From: Nitratidesulfovibrio sp.
GTDB lineage: Bacteria; Desulfobacterota; Desulfovibrionia; Desulfovibrionales; Desulfovibrionaceae
DNA length: 64,000 bases
Direction of reading: 5' to 3'
NCBI RefSeq assembly: GCF_040373385.1
Contig: NZ_JBDXXH010000008.1
Span: 1 to 64,000, forward strand
Both the position numbers and the translations under genes were made by a program. Under the pieces are notes generated by a model, which searched no databases, was not told where the DNA came from, and worked only from the letters and a program-made list of their open reading frames with translations. Position 1 is the stretch's first letter; the number at the start of each line of letters is the position of its first letter. Below are positions 52,395-62,368 of this stretch, piece by piece.

Positions 52395-52440
52395 AAAAAG
52401 AAACGTGAGGCCCCGATGCCGGGACCTCACGTTTCTTTTT
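52395..52440. terminator. Bidirectional terminator argO / DEAD helicase
   Basis: AAAAAGAAACGTGAGG and its exact complement (52425-52440) with a C/G inner stem; T-runs on both strands. Confidence 0.9.
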
Positions 52441-52521
52441 TATGGTCTTTGTTTCGTTACGGGCAACGACAGGTGGCGTTGCCGCAGGCAGAGGGCAAAA
52501 GGCGCCTTGCGGCCATGCCAC

Positions 52522-54117
52522 CTATTCCCGGTCGCGCGGCGTCGCCGGTTCCACCGCCAGGCGGAAGCCCCGGATCTGGTTGCCGTTCATGACGGAGAGC
52601 ACCTCTTGCGCGTAGTCGGAGGGCACTTCCACGAACGACACGCGGTCGCGGATGTCGATGGCCCCGATCATGCGACCGGGTATGCCGGTTTCGCCCGCAA
52701 TGGCCCCCACGATGTCGCGCGCGGTGACGCGCATCTTGCGGCCCACGTTCAGGAACAGGCGCACCATGCCGGGTTCGGCGCCGGTGCCCGCCGGGGTCTT
52801 TTCACCGCCGGGCACGGCGTCGCCCAGTTCGCGGCGCATCAGCAGCTTGAGCAGCGCTGCGGCCATGTCCACGGTGGTCACGTCCTCGTCCAGGAACGAT
52901 TCCACGATGTCGGTGTACTTTTCCAGTTCGCCCGCTTCGATGTGGCGACGCACTTCGGCCAGCAGCTGGTTGGTCTTCACCGTGGCCACGTCGCTGGACG
53001 TGGGCACCTGGTGCTGCACGATGTGCGCCTTGGTGAACTTCTTGATGTCGCGCAGCTTGTAGAAGTCGCGCCCGGAGACAAAGGTGAACGCCCGGCCCGA
53101 ACGCCCGGCGCGGCCCGTGCGGCCAATGCGGTGCACGTAGTGCTCGACCGCGTTGGGGATGTCGTAGTTGACCACGGCTTCCACGTCGTCCACGTCGATG
53201 CCGCGTGCGGCCACGTCGGTGGCGACCAGAATTTCGATGCCGTTGCTGCGGAAGCGGGCCATCACCCGGTCGCGCTGCGACTGGTTGAGGTTGCCGTGCA
53301 GGCCGTCGGCCTGGTAGCCGCGCCCTTGCAGGTGCTGGGTCAGCTCATCCACGCCGCGCTTGGTCGAGCAGAACACGATGGCGCGCTTGGGGTTGTACAG
53401 GTCCAGCACGCGACACAGCGCCTCCAGCTTCTGGAAGGGCCGCACCTCGTAGTAGATCTGTTCGATGCTGGGCACGGTGACCTGCTTCTGGGTCACCTTG
53501 AGGAATTCGGGCGTCTTCAGGAAGCGCTGGGCCATGTCGAGGATGGCCGGGGGCATGGTGGCGGAAAAGAACACCGTCTGCGCTTCGCTTCGCACCTGGC
53601 CGAGGATGTGCTCGATGTCATCGCGAAAGCCCATGTCCAGCATTTCGTCGGCTTCGTCCAGCACGGCCATGCGCACCGTGGAAAGGTTGATGGTGCCGCG
53701 CTCCATGTGGTCCATGACGCGACCGGGGGTGCCCACCACCACCTGCGCGCCGCGGCGCAGGGCCTTGAACTGGCGGTCGATGGGCTGCCCGCCGTACACG
53801 GGCAGCACGTACAGCCCGCGCTTGCGCGAGGCAAGCTGGGTAAGTTCTTCCGCCACCTGGATGGCCAGTTCGCGCGTGGGGCACAGGATGATGCCCTGGA
53901 TGTCCTTTTCGCGCGGGTCCACCCGCTCCAGCAGGGGGATGCCGAAGGCGGCGGTCTTGCCGGTACCGGTCTGGGCCTGGCCGATGACGTCGCGGCCTTC
54001 CATGATGTGGGGGATGGCCAGCGCCTGGATGGGCGAGGCTTCTTCGAAGCCCATCTCTTCGATGGCCTTCAGCATTTCCTTGGAAAGGGACAATTCTTCA
54101 AAGCGTAAGGTTTCCAT
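52522..54117 (-). CDS. deaD: DEAD-box ATP-dependent RNA helicase
   Basis: 531 residues. Q motif (FEELSLSKEMLKAI), AQTGTGKT, PTRELA, TPGRVMDH, DEAD, SAT; helicase C with VFCSTKRGVDEL, ATDVAARGIDVD and HRIGRTGRAG. The C-terminal RNA-binding domain (about 440-520: MVRLFLNVGRKMRVTARDIVGAIAGETGIP) is DbpA/CsdA-like. Acts in ribosome assembly and mRNA turnover, often cold-induced. The start is the second ATG: AAGGA lies 6 nt before it but touches the ATG at 54123. The helicase start nearly abuts the GIY-YIG stop, so the two are co-transcribed. Confidence 0.95.
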   Translation of the reverse strand: METLRFEELSLSKEMLKAIEEMGFEEASPIQALAIPHIMEGRDVIGQAQTGTGKTAAFGIPLLERVDPREKDIQGIILCPTRELAIQVAEELTQLASRKRGLYVLPVYGGQPIDRQFKALRRGAQVVVGTPGRVMDHMERGTINLSTVRMAVLDEADEMLDMGFRDDIEHILGQVRSEAQTVFFSATMPPAILDMAQRFLKTPEFLKVTQKQVTVPSIEQIYYEVRPFQKLEALCRVLDLYNPKRAIVFCSTKRGVDELTQHLQGRGYQADGLHGNLNQSQRDRVMARFRSNGIEILVATDVAARGIDVDDVEAVVNYDIPNAVEHYVHRIGRTGRAGRSGRAFTFVSGRDFYKLRDIKKFTKAHIVQHQVPTSSDVATVKTNQLLAEVRRHIEAGELEKYTDIVESFLDEDVTTVDMAAALLKLLMRRELGDAVPGGEKTPAGTGAEPGMVRLFLNVGRKMRVTARDIVGAIAGETGIPGRMIGAIDIRDRVSFVEVPSDYAQEVLSVMNGNQIRGFRLAVEPATPRDRE

Positions 54118-54119
54118 TC

Positions 54120-54437
54120 TCATTCCTTCGTGCGCGGGGCGCTCGGCGGCGCCGCGACGGGAAGTGCGTTGGCGTATCGTGCCAGTGCTTCCTGCTTCCT
54201 GTCGGGGGGCAACCGTTTGACGTGATGCTCGGCCTTCTGTGCGGTGCTGCGGTCAGGGAACGGGGCGGTGGCGATCAGCGTGACCGGGCGGCGCGAGCGC
54301 GTGTAGCGCGCGCCCCTGCCCCGGTTGTGTTCGCCAAGGCGCCGTTCCATGTCCGTGGTGACGCCGCAGTACAGCGTCCCGTCGGCACAGCGCACAAGAT
54401 AGACAACCCATTTGTATGTTACCGCCGCGTGTTCCAT
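54120..54437 (-). CDS. GIY-YIG nuclease superfamily protein (UPF0213)
   Basis: 105 residues. VVYLVRCADGTLYCGVTTDMERRLGEHN: the first strand is VVYLV and the GIY-YIG tyrosine pair appears as VVYLV ... LYCGVT. The catalytic Arg (MERRLGEHNRGRGARYT) and Glu (AQKAEHHVKRL) are present. YhbQ/UPF0213 type; some members nick DNA, role unclear. The region before the ATG lacks a good ribosome-binding site; a longer form (to 54503) is possible. Immediately upstream of the DEAD-box gene. Confidence 0.87.
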   Translation of the reverse strand: MEHAAVTYKWVVYLVRCADGTLYCGVTTDMERRLGEHNRGRGARYTRSRRPVTLIATAPFPDRSTAQKAEHHVKRLPPDRKQEALARYANALPVAAPPSAPRTKE

Positions 54438-54678
54438 GGAGGTACCGAATCGGGGCACACGCCCCGTTCGCTCCGGACCTCCCGCGCACGATGCCAGCCG
54501 CACGCGAAACCGGAGGCGATGCCCCGCGTCCGTGGGCCGGAATCCGCATTCCGGCGCGTGGCGCGCGAGGCGTGTTACACTATTGACGATGCGGGTCCGT
54601 TGCCGCGAGCGCGCGGCCGGTGCCCGGTCTTTCCCAGAGTACTCGTCGCATCCGTTCGCGCGCGAGTATTACTTGCGC

Positions 54679-54700
54679 GCTGGCGGGGCTGCCCGCCAGC
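54679..54700. terminator. Stem-loop after UPF0173 hydrolase
   Basis: GCTGGCGGG/CCCGCCAGC with GCTG loop, 20 nt beyond the minus-strand stop; no T-run in the right place. Confidence 0.35.
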
Positions 54701-54718
54701 GGCAAAAAGACCGCGTGC

Positions 54719-55459
54719 CTAACAGTAGGCGCAGCCCCGGCCATCCTCGCCCATGTCGAGCATGATGGTGTCGCCGGGTTTCATGTCGAACAGCCGACAG
54801 TCCGGGGCATGGTTGCGCAACTGCTCGCGGAAGCGCTCGGTGTTCTGTTCCAGCACCGGAAAGGTGCCCCAGTGCATGGGCACCACCGAGCGGGTGCGCA
54901 GCATGGCGCTGGCCATGGCCGCCTGCCGCGCGTCCATGGTGAAGGTGCCGCCGATGGGCAGCATGGCAAGGTCGATGGAATGCAGCCGTCCCCACAGCTC
55001 CATCGACGCGAAGATGCCCGTGTCCCCGGCGTGGTAGAAGGTGAACCCGCCCGGCATGGTCACGATGTACCCCACGGGCGCGCCCGATTCCGACGAGTGG
55101 AAGGCCTGGGTCATGGTGACGCTGACGCCCTTGTGCGTCACCGTGCCGCCAATGTTGAAGCCGATGGAGTTCAGCAGCAGGCCGGGGCGCAGCCCTTCTT
55201 CAAGCAGGCGCTGGGCCGTGCCCACGATGCACCCCAGCAGCGCACCCGTGGTGTTGCATATCTGCACCGCCTGGCCCACGTGGTCGCCGTGGTCGTGGGT
55301 GACCAGCACGAGGTCCGGCGGGGCGATGTCGCTCCACGGGGTGGACGCCGAGGGGTTGCCCTCGAAGAACGGGTCTACCAGCACGTTGGCCAGCCCGTTG
55401 GCCCCGTCGCAGGAAATCTGGAAATTGGCGTGGCCGTGCCATGTGAGGCTGTACTGCAT
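54719..55459 (-). CDS. Metal-dependent hydrolase, UPF0173 (beta-lactamase-like)
   Basis: 246 residues. [15 protein letters not shown] start, [21 protein letters not shown] (HxHxDH metal motif), [12 protein letters not shown] and PMHWGTFPV, in the order expected for the UPF0173/UlaG-like metallo-beta-lactamase fold. Binds two metals, hydrolyses an unknown substrate. ATG position is at the start of homology; AGGATC gives a weak ribosome-binding site. Confidence 0.9.
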   Translation of the reverse strand: MQYSLTWHGHANFQISCDGANGLANVLVDPFFEGNPSASTPWSDIAPPDLVLVTHDHGDHVGQAVQICNTTGALLGCIVGTAQRLLEEGLRPGLLLNSIGFNIGGTVTHKGVSVTMTQAFHSSESGAPVGYIVTMPGGFTFYHAGDTGIFASMELWGRLHSIDLAMLPIGGTFTMDARQAAMASAMLRTRSVVPMHWGTFPVLEQNTERFREQLRNHAPDCRLFDMKPGDTIMLDMGEDGRGCAYC

Positions 55460-55808
55460 GGTCTGATCCTGCCTTTCCGCAAAAAAGGTTTCCGCGTCGC
55501 CCAGGCCCTGCCCCGGCGCATGTCCGCGCACGGGAAGGCCTGTTGACGATGCGGCAGGAGGAACGCTGTTCCGGTTCCTTCCGGTATCGACGCAATACCG
55601 GGGGAATCGGGGTTCCCGTTCGATGCCGCGCGGCGGTCCGCACGTCACGGATGTCCGGGCCGTTGCCCGGTGCACAGGCTGTGGCGCGGCCCCCGCGCCC
55701 TGCCCCGTGCCCGGTCTGTCTGCCTGACTGGCCCTGTCTGGCCCTGCCTGGTCATCTCTCGGGCCATCTCAGGCCATCTCGGGCCATCCGTGCGCCGTGG
55801 CGGCGCGG
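55460..55808. other. Intergenic region with short tandem repeats
   Basis: No gene. CTGGCCCTG and GGGCCATCTC-type 9-11 nt repeats around 55720-55790. Confidence 0.5.
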
Positions 55809-56399
55809 CTATTCCCTGTCGGCGGCCTCGCCCCAGCGGGCGGCAAGGGCGTTGGGCACGCCGATCTGGTCCAGAATGCGCCCGGCAAGGTGGTCCAGGA
55901 TATCCTGCACGCAGGTGGGCCGCGCGTAAAAGCCGGGGCAGGGCGGCATGATCACCGCGCCCGCCTCGGCGGCGGCCAGCATGTTGCGCAGGTGTACCCG
56001 GCTCACGGGCGTTTCGCGCACCACCAGCACCAGCGGGCGGCGCTCCTTCAGGGTGACGTCGGCGGCGCGGTGCAGCAGGTTGCTGCCGGTGCCGTGGGCG
56101 ATGGCGGCCAGCGTGCTCATGGAGCAGGGGCAGACCACCATGCCGTCGTGCGGCCACGATCCGCTGGACGGCGGCGCGCCGAAGTCGCGCGCGTCGTGGG
56201 TCACGTCGGCCAGGGCCAGCAGGTCTTCCGCGCGCAGGTCCGATTCCAGCGCCAGCACCTGCCGGGCCGCGTCGGACACCACAAGGTGCACCTGCGCGCC
56301 GCCGGGCAGGGCGCGCGCGGCATCGCGCAGACCGCGCAACAGGGTGACGGCCAGCGGCATGCCGCTGGCGCCGGATATGCCGACAACGAAGCGTTTCAT
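55809..56399 (-). CDS. ubiX: Flavin prenyltransferase UbiX
   Basis: 196 residues. FVVGISGASGMPLAVTLLRGL, the SDGMVVCPCSMSTLAAIAHG region (PCSMSTLAAIA hallmark, SGxS near the start), and HLRNMLAAAEAGAVIMPPCPGFYARP. Makes prenylated FMN for UbiD-type decarboxylases; no ubiD gene is adjacent. GGAG precedes ATG. Full length. Confidence 0.95.
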   Translation of the reverse strand: MKRFVVGISGASGMPLAVTLLRGLRDAARALPGGAQVHLVVSDAARQVLALESDLRAEDLLALADVTHDARDFGAPPSSGSWPHDGMVVCPCSMSTLAAIAHGTGSNLLHRAADVTLKERRPLVLVVRETPVSRVHLRNMLAAAEAGAVIMPPCPGFYARPTCVQDILDHLAGRILDQIGVPNALAARWGEAADRE

Positions 56400-56802
56400 G
56401 AAATCTCCGGAACTGGCCCCGCCTTCATGGCGCTGTGCGCTGCTGCCGCGCGGCGCGCGGACAACCGGCACCCTTGCCGTGCCAGATGGCGCCCGTTGGC
56501 GCGGACCAGGCCGATACCGTGCCGGCCGGGGCGTAAAAAGTCGGGCGGGCGGCTTTCGGGGCGGAAGGGGCGACGCAGTGGAGGTGGGGTGGGATGTTTT
56601 TATCGAAAATGTGCACGACGCGCCATGCCTGCAAGGCCGTCCGACACGTTTTTTTTCAAGACCGTCACACATTGGCGGCCATTGGGGCATGCCGGAAGGG
56701 GGAGGCTCGTCAATTCGGAGCTTGCCGGTCGTGTTCGTTCCCCCGGCAGCAGGGGGTGGAAAGGGCGGGTGGCGCGCGGTACGCGCGGGAATCACATATG
56801 TC
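56400..56802. other. Intergenic region upstream of tRNA-Arg
   Basis: About 400 nt, no gene-like frame. Carries the ubiX promoter region on the minus strand; nothing further recognised. Confidence 0.45.
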
Positions 56803-56830
56803 TTGACAGCGCATGTGGGCAAGCGATAGT
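56803..56830 (+). promoter_or_regulatory. tRNA-Arg promoter
   Basis: TTGACA (56803-56808), 16-nt spacer, GATAGT (56825-56830); tRNA begins 14 nt later. Confidence 0.6.
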
Positions 56831-56843
56831 TGTCCCGTTTCGC

Positions 56844-56920
<77 letters not shown>

Positions 56921-56931
56921 CGCGACCCCTT

Positions 56932-56966
56932 GGGGCGCTTTCGCAACGCTGCGGAAGCGCCCCTTT
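56932..56966 (+). terminator. tRNA-Arg terminator
   Basis: GGGGCGCTT/AAGCGCCCC with inner CGC/GCG pair, then TTTT. Confidence 0.8.
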
Positions 56967-57823
56967 TGCGTGCTCGCCGTTTCCGCCCGCCAGCCTGCTC
57001 CACCGGTTCATTCCTCGCGCACCTTCGCCCCACGCCCCTTCCTGTTCCCTTTGACTACCCTGTTTTGAAAAAAATAATGCCCCGTGCAAAAAATTTTTAT
57101 CCGTTTTTTCGGACAGAAATGACCGTGCACATCTTTTGAGTGTAGCAAGACATTTCAAAAAAGTAGCGAGCAGGCACAATACGCCTTACCGCGCGGTGCA
57201 TTCCCTTGCATGGGGCCACGCCTGCAATCCGGCACGGCACAGGGCAAACGGGGAAGGCGTTGTTGCGTCACCGGGTTGAACGACGTCTTCCGGGGCTCCA
57301 TCGGCGTCACGGACATGCCGGGGACACGCAGTGTTCCCTGTTCCGCAGCCTATGAAGTTTGCAATGTCTGCCTTGGTGCGCGGGTGTTCCGTAGCGCATA
57401 TCGGCTGTTGTCCGTGCAAATGCATATGTCGCGCACAACTCTGGTAACGAATGGCATGTCGTGTATTGTCACAAGTTGAATTTCATGCACATATCAGCGG
57501 TGAGAGACGTGCATTAATTGGTGTATTCACGTGTCGTAGTGCTTAATGGTGCGCTATTTTGCTGTCATGAGTGTTTTTACTCGAATGTTTCCTGTGCTTG
57601 AATCATGATAAAGATATTGGTTGTATGAACAGTGAGTTGCAGTGCGTCCCATATTGCGGAGAGGACATGATTTTTCCTTGAAAATATACGTCATGTCTGA
57701 AAAAAAAGATTCGCCTTCCCTTCTTGAAGTCGTGTATTCCATGAGCTAATTCGACCATCAAGAGTAAGCCCATGGGCTGGGGCCGGTGCAGGTCCTCATC
57801 ATAATCCGTAAGGGAGGAGTTTC
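56967..57823 (+). other. Long AT-richer region upstream of lactate permease
   Basis: About 850 nt with no credible gene. Base composition falls markedly from about 57050. It contains a TGGTGCG ... TTTTGCT string at 57547-57563 resembling -24/-12, but with GG-N11-GC spacing. It probably holds the permease control region and a long leader. Confidence 0.45.
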
Positions 57824-59479
57824 ATGAACTGGGTGCAGAACTACGATCCGCTCTCGAACATTCTTTTGTCGGCACTGGTCGCAGCCGTGCCGCTGTACGT
57901 TCTCTTCTACATGCTGGCCGTGCGCCGCGCGAAGGGTCACTTCGCCGCCGCCCTCGGCACCACCGCAGCCGTGCTGCTCGCCATCCTGGTGTGGGGCATG
58001 CCCGTCGGCCTGGCCGTCAATGCAACCCTGTACGGTGCAGCGTACGGGTTGTTCCCCATCGTCTGGATCGTCATCACGGCGGTGTGGATCTACAACATGA
58101 CCGTTGAGTCCGGCGAATTCGAAATCATCAAGGATTCGCTGGCACGCCTTACCGACGACCGCCGCCTTCAGGCCATCTTCATCGCCTTCGCGTTCGGTTC
58201 GTTCATCGAAGGCACCGCCGGCTTCGGCACCCCGGTGGCCATCACCGCCGCCATGCTGGTGGGCCTGGGCTTCAACCCGCTGTACGCCGCAGGCATCTGC
58301 CTTATCGCCAACACCGCCCCGGTGGCCTTCGGCGCCATCGGTATTCCGGTCATCGTGGCCGGTCAGGTGTCCGGCCTCGACACCATGCACATCAGCCAGA
58401 TCGTGGGCCGTCAGCTGCCCTTCCTGTCGATCATCGTGCCCCTGTGGCTGTGCGTGACCATGTGCGGCTTCAAGCGTTCGCTCGAAGTGCTGCCCGCCGT
58501 CATCGTGGCCGGCGTGTGCTTCGCCGGTTCGCAGTACGCCTTCTCGAACTTCCACGGCCCGACCCTGCCCGACATCATGTCGGCCATCATCACCATCATC
58601 GGCCTCGTGCTGCTGCTGCGCGTGTGGAAGCCCGCCACCACCTGGCACTTCCCCGACGAAACCCCTTCGTCCCTCACCGGCCCCTCGCCCTACTCCTTCG
58701 GCGAAATCCTGCGCGCCTGGACGCCTTACATCATCCTGGCCGTCATGGTGTTCTTCTGGGGTCTGCCGGAAATCAAGCCCTACCTCGACGGTGCCCTGGG
58801 CGCCGGTTTCACCCCGCTGGCCGCCAAGGGCTTTGCCTGGCCCGGCCTGCATAACGCCATCGAAAAGACCATGCCCATCGTGGCCGCCAATGCCCCGTAC
58901 GGCGCCATGTACAAGCTGAACATCATCTCCGCCGCCGGTACCGCGATCCTGTTCACCGGCCTTGCCGCGGTGCCCATGATGCCCAAGTACGGCTACGGCC
59001 AGGCCATTGCCTGCCTGTTCCGCACCATGCATCAGCTGCGCTTCCCCATCCTGACCATCGGCATGATCCTGGGCCTTGCCCAGATCATGAACTACTCCGG
59101 CATGAGCTCGACCATGGGCCTCGCCTTCACCAAGACCGGCTGGCTGTTCCCGTTCTTCTCGCCGCTGCTGGGCTGGCTGGGCGTGTTCCTGACCGGTTCG
59201 GACACCTCGTCCAACGCGCTGTTCAGCGGTTTGCAGCGCACCACCGCCACCAGCGTGGGCATGGATCCGCACCTGGCCGTTGCCGCCAACTCTTCGGGTG
59301 GCGTCACCGGCAAGATGATCTCGCCCCAGTCCATCTCGGTCGCCACTGCGGCCACCAAGATGGTGGGCCAGGAAGGCCAGCTGTTCCGCTTCACCCTGTG
59401 GCACTCCGTTGCCATGACCGGGTTCATCTGCGTGCTGACCATGCTGCAGGCCTACCCGCTGAAGTGGATGCTGCCGTAG
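57824..59479 (+). CDS. lctP: L-lactate permease
   Basis: 551 residues, 12-14 membrane segments. Lactate is the main electron donor of Desulfovibrio, so this is a key uptake protein (lactate:H+ symport). Family marks: TVESGEFEIIKDSLARLTDDRRLQAI (in parts), FIEGTAGFGTPVAITAAML, NTAPVAFGAIGIPV, LTGSDTSSNALFSGLQ and SPQSISVATAA at the C-terminal end. GGGAGGAG precedes ATG. It is not followed by lactate dehydrogenase genes here, so it may be one of several copies. Confidence 0.96.
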   Translation: MNWVQNYDPLSNILLSALVAAVPLYVLFYMLAVRRAKGHFAAALGTTAAVLLAILVWGMPVGLAVNATLYGAAYGLFPIVWIVITAVWIYNMTVESGEFEIIKDSLARLTDDRRLQAIFIAFAFGSFIEGTAGFGTPVAITAAMLVGLGFNPLYAAGICLIANTAPVAFGAIGIPVIVAGQVSGLDTMHISQIVGRQLPFLSIIVPLWLCVTMCGFKRSLEVLPAVIVAGVCFAGSQYAFSNFHGPTLPDIMSAIITIIGLVLLLRVWKPATTWHFPDETPSSLTGPSPYSFGEILRAWTPYIILAVMVFFWGLPEIKPYLDGALGAGFTPLAAKGFAWPGLHNAIEKTMPIVAANAPYGAMYKLNIISAAGTAILFTGLAAVPMMPKYGYGQAIACLFRTMHQLRFPILTIGMILGLAQIMNYSGMSSTMGLAFTKTGWLFPFFSPLLGWLGVFLTGSDTSSNALFSGLQRTTATSVGMDPHLAVAANSSGGVTGKMISPQSISVATAATKMVGQEGQLFRFTLWHSVAMTGFICVLTMLQAYPLKWMLP

Positions 59480-59569
59480 CGTGACAGGACTTTCGTCCGA
59501 AAGCGCGGGGTGGGCATGAATGCTCCCGCCTGCCCCGCGCCCCGCGTGCACCCGCCGGGCGAAAAAAAG

Positions 59570-59605
59570 CACCCCCTGGACCCTGGTCCGGGGGGTGTCC
59601 CTTTT
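59570..59605. terminator. Terminator between lctP and chemoreceptor
   Basis: CACCCCCTGGACC/GGTCCGGGGGGTG stem with 2-nt apex, T-run on the plus side and seven A before it (T on minus). A second 13-bp stem-loop (59758-59787) lies nearer the chemoreceptor stop. Confidence 0.7.
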
Positions 59606-59817
59606 GCGAGGCGGGTGCGAAGCCAGAAGGCCCCGGCGGAAGCAGTCCGCCGCTGCCAGCAATGGAATGCCCGGCCGCAGGCAACGGCTGCCTGGCGGCT
59701 GCGCTTGCGGGGCGGGCGGTGGCGGTCGCGACGGGCTGGCACCGCACATCGAATGACAACGGGCCGGTCCGCATGGACCGGCCCGTTGATGTTGCGCCGG
59801 GTTTTCGGTCGGTCGGC

Positions 59818-61905
59818 CTACTTTCCGCCCTTCAGTTCCCTGATGATGCCCCCGATCAGGGCCATCTGCTCCGACAGGTCGCGCACCGCGTCGGACGTGC
59901 GGGACACCCCGTGCACGGTGTCTGCGGTGATGCGGTTGATTTCGTCGATGGACCGGTTGATCTCGTCACTGGTGGCGGACTGCTGCTCGGCGGCGGTGGC
60001 TATGCCCCGGATCTGGTCGGCGGAGGTTTCCACCCCGCGCACGATTTCGTCCAGCACCTGGCCGGAGGCCCCGGTCAGTTCCACCACCCGCTCCATGTCC
60101 TGCACCGCGCCTTCCACGGCCTGCATGTTCTGGCGTGCCTCTGCCTGGATGGCCCGGATGGAATCGCCCACCTGCTTGGTGGCGCCCATGGTCTTTTCGG
60201 CCAGCTTGCGCACCTCGTCGGCCACCACGGCAAAGCCGCGCCCGGCATCACCGGCCCGCGCCGCCTCGATGGCCGCGTTCAGCGCCAGCAGGTTGGTCTG
60301 GTCGGCGATGTCCTCGATGACGGTCATGATGGTGCCGATGGACTCGGCCTGGCGGCCCAGGTTGTCCATGTTGGCCTTCAGCCCCATGGTGCGGTCGCGG
60401 GTGGCCCGCATGGCCTCCATGGAGCGCTGCACGGTGCGCTCGCCGTCCTGGGCCTTGTCCTTGGCGGCGGTGCTTTCGGTGGCGGCCTTGCCCGCGTTGC
60501 GAGCCACCTCAAGCACGGTGGTGTTCATTTCTTCCATGGCGGTGGCCGTTTCGGCAATGCGCTGGCCCTGCACCCCGGCCCCGTGGCGGATTTCTTCGGT
60601 CTGGCGGGCTATTTCGGCAGAGGCGGCGGTGACGTGGGCCACCACGTCCTCCAGCCGCAGCGCGGCGGCCTGCATGCCCTCGCGCTGGGCCACTTCGGCC
60701 ATGGCGCAGGCGGCCTCGGCCCGGCCGGACGCCTCCTGCGCGTCACGGGCCCGGCGTTCGGCTTCCTCGGTCTTGCGGGTGATTTCGGCGATGTTGCCTT
60801 CCAGCGTGGCGGCCATGTCGTCCAGTGCGGTGTAGATCTGGCCGATCTCGTCGCGGCGGGCAATGCCGATGCGCGCGGCGTAGTTGCCTTCCGAGATGCC
60901 CCGCAGGAACGTGGTGACCCGCAGCAGGCCGCGCACCACCAGCCGGTCCATGAACAGGCCCAGCGCCGCCAGGATCACCACCACGGAGACGGCCATGACC
61001 ATGCCGATCTGGAACAGCAGGTCGTTGACACCCGCCAGCACCTCGGCCCTGTCGATGATGCCGATGAACCGCCAGCCCAGCCTGGGCGAGGTGAACACCT
61101 CGGCCAGGCACTCGGTGCCGCCGATGGTGACCTGGGCCGAACCGGAGCCGAGGTCGAACAGGGTCTTGAAGGCCGGGTCGCCCGCGTCGGCGATGTTCTT
61201 GAAGTTCATGGCCTTGTCGCGCGGGTTGGCGATGACGGTGCCATCGCCCTGCACCAGCAGCACGTAGCCGCTCTTGCCCAGCCGGATGGTGGCCATGGCG
61301 TCGGACAGTTCGTTCAGGGTCAGGTCTATGGCGGCCACGGCCACGGCCTCGCCCCCGCGCACGTACGCCTTGGCCACGCTGATCATGGCGTCGCCGGTGG
61401 TGCCCTTGTAGGCGGCGGTGACCTGCGCCTGCGAGGTGTCCTTCAGCGCCACCTGCCACCACACCCGGGTGCGCGGGTCGTAGCTCTTGCGGGTGCCCTG
61501 CACGTTGCTGAGCACGTTGCCGCCCCAGCGGGTGCCTATGTACACGCTGTCGTAGCTGGGGTGGCTGGTCTTGATCCACTGCAACAGCGGGCTCATCTGC
61601 TGGCCGTAGGCATCGTCCGGGGCGGGGGTGCGGGGCTTTTCCTCGGGGCCGAGGTAGCTGGTCACCCGTTCGTCGATGAGGGCGTTCAGGGGGCTCGCGG
61701 CTATCATGTCCGCGTTGCGCCGGGCGTCGTCCAGCAGAAAGCCCATGGCCCGGTCCACCTGCGTGATTTCGTTGCGGGTGGCGGTGGAGAAGGCGGCCAC
61801 GGCCTGGTCGCTTACCCGTGAGTGGATGATCGAATAGATGACCAGGAAGGGAACGATGACGGCCAGGCAAAGGCCTACGAGCAGGGTGAGCTTGATGGAG
61901 CGCAT
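59818..61905 (-). CDS. Methyl-accepting chemotaxis protein (Cache-HAMP)
   Basis: 695 residues. TM1 (about 5-27), double-Cache sensor (about 35-285; [33 protein letters not shown] and [17 protein letters not shown]), TM2 (about 292-315) and HAMP. A coiled-coil signalling domain with [20 protein letters not shown] and [15 protein letters not shown] follows. No PAS, unlike the other receptor here. The Cache type resembles amino-acid or small-acid sensors; ligand unknown. AGGAGAC precedes ATG. Three phased direct repeats lie upstream. Confidence 0.95.
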   Translation of the reverse strand: MRSIKLTLLVGLCLAVIVPFLVIYSIIHSRVSDQAVAAFSTATRNEITQVDRAMGFLLDDARRNADMIAASPLNALIDERVTSYLGPEEKPRTPAPDDAYGQQMSPLLQWIKTSHPSYDSVYIGTRWGGNVLSNVQGTRKSYDPRTRVWWQVALKDTSQAQVTAAYKGTTGDAMISVAKAYVRGGEAVAVAAIDLTLNELSDAMATIRLGKSGYVLLVQGDGTVIANPRDKAMNFKNIADAGDPAFKTLFDLGSGSAQVTIGGTECLAEVFTSPRLGWRFIGIIDRAEVLAGVNDLLFQIGMVMAVSVVVILAALGLFMDRLVVRGLLRVTTFLRGISEGNYAARIGIARRDEIGQIYTALDDMAATLEGNIAEITRKTEEAERRARDAQEASGRAEAACAMAEVAQREGMQAAALRLEDVVAHVTAASAEIARQTEEIRHGAGVQGQRIAETATAMEEMNTTVLEVARNAGKAATESTAAKDKAQDGERTVQRSMEAMRATRDRTMGLKANMDNLGRQAESIGTIMTVIEDIADQTNLLALNAAIEAARAGDAGRGFAVVADEVRKLAEKTMGATKQVGDSIRAIQAEARQNMQAVEGAVQDMERVVELTGASGQVLDEIVRGVETSADQIRGIATAAEQQSATSDEINRSIDEINRITADTVHGVSRTSDAVRDLSEQMALIGGIIRELKGGK

Positions 61906-61949
61906 GGGGGTCTCCTGGGTGTGCCGGACACGGCGGGACGGCGGAGCCT

Positions 61950-62014
61950 GAGCGCCGCGCGAAAGAAACCTGTTGAGCGCCGCGCGAATGGAATTTCGTG
62001 GAGCGCCGCGAGAA
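61950..62014. repeat. Three phased direct repeats upstream of chemoreceptor
   Basis: GAGCGCCGCGCGAA at 61950 and 61975 and GAGCGCCGCGAGAA at 62001, start-to-start 25 and 26 bp (about 2.5 turns), 45-110 bp upstream of the ATG. A minus-strand TATACT (62052-62057) could be the -10. The remaining 62015-62368 gap has no gene. Confidence 0.6.
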
Positions 62015-62368
62015 ACGGCAACCAGTATATGGGGACGCTGGATGCGCGGAAAGTATAACCCGCAGCATGCCAGAAAAGCGTGACGGATTTCCGACCGCCG
62101 ACAGACAGTCGGGTAACGCGCGCGGAACTTCGTTGGGCGGGGGGAGAACTGCCGGGAGCGTGAGCGTGAGTGCAACGGGCGCAATCGCCCCTTTTCATAA
62201 ACTGTGTGCTCAGTCAAGGGGTGGGTAAGGCACGCGACCGGCCACGTGGACGGATACTGTCTCGGCAGCACGGTGGTGGGGCGGAGCGGAGGGGCGGAGG
62301 GTGCTGGTAAGGAGCGATGGTTCTGCGGTGTGCGCGGGGCGGCGGTGGGACGGTTGCAATGCCCGTGT

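Noticed and set aside
57547..57563. Sigma-54 promoter for lactate permease
   Set aside because: GG to GC spacing is 11 instead of the strict 10, and it is about 260 nt from the ATG; kept only as a weak hint.
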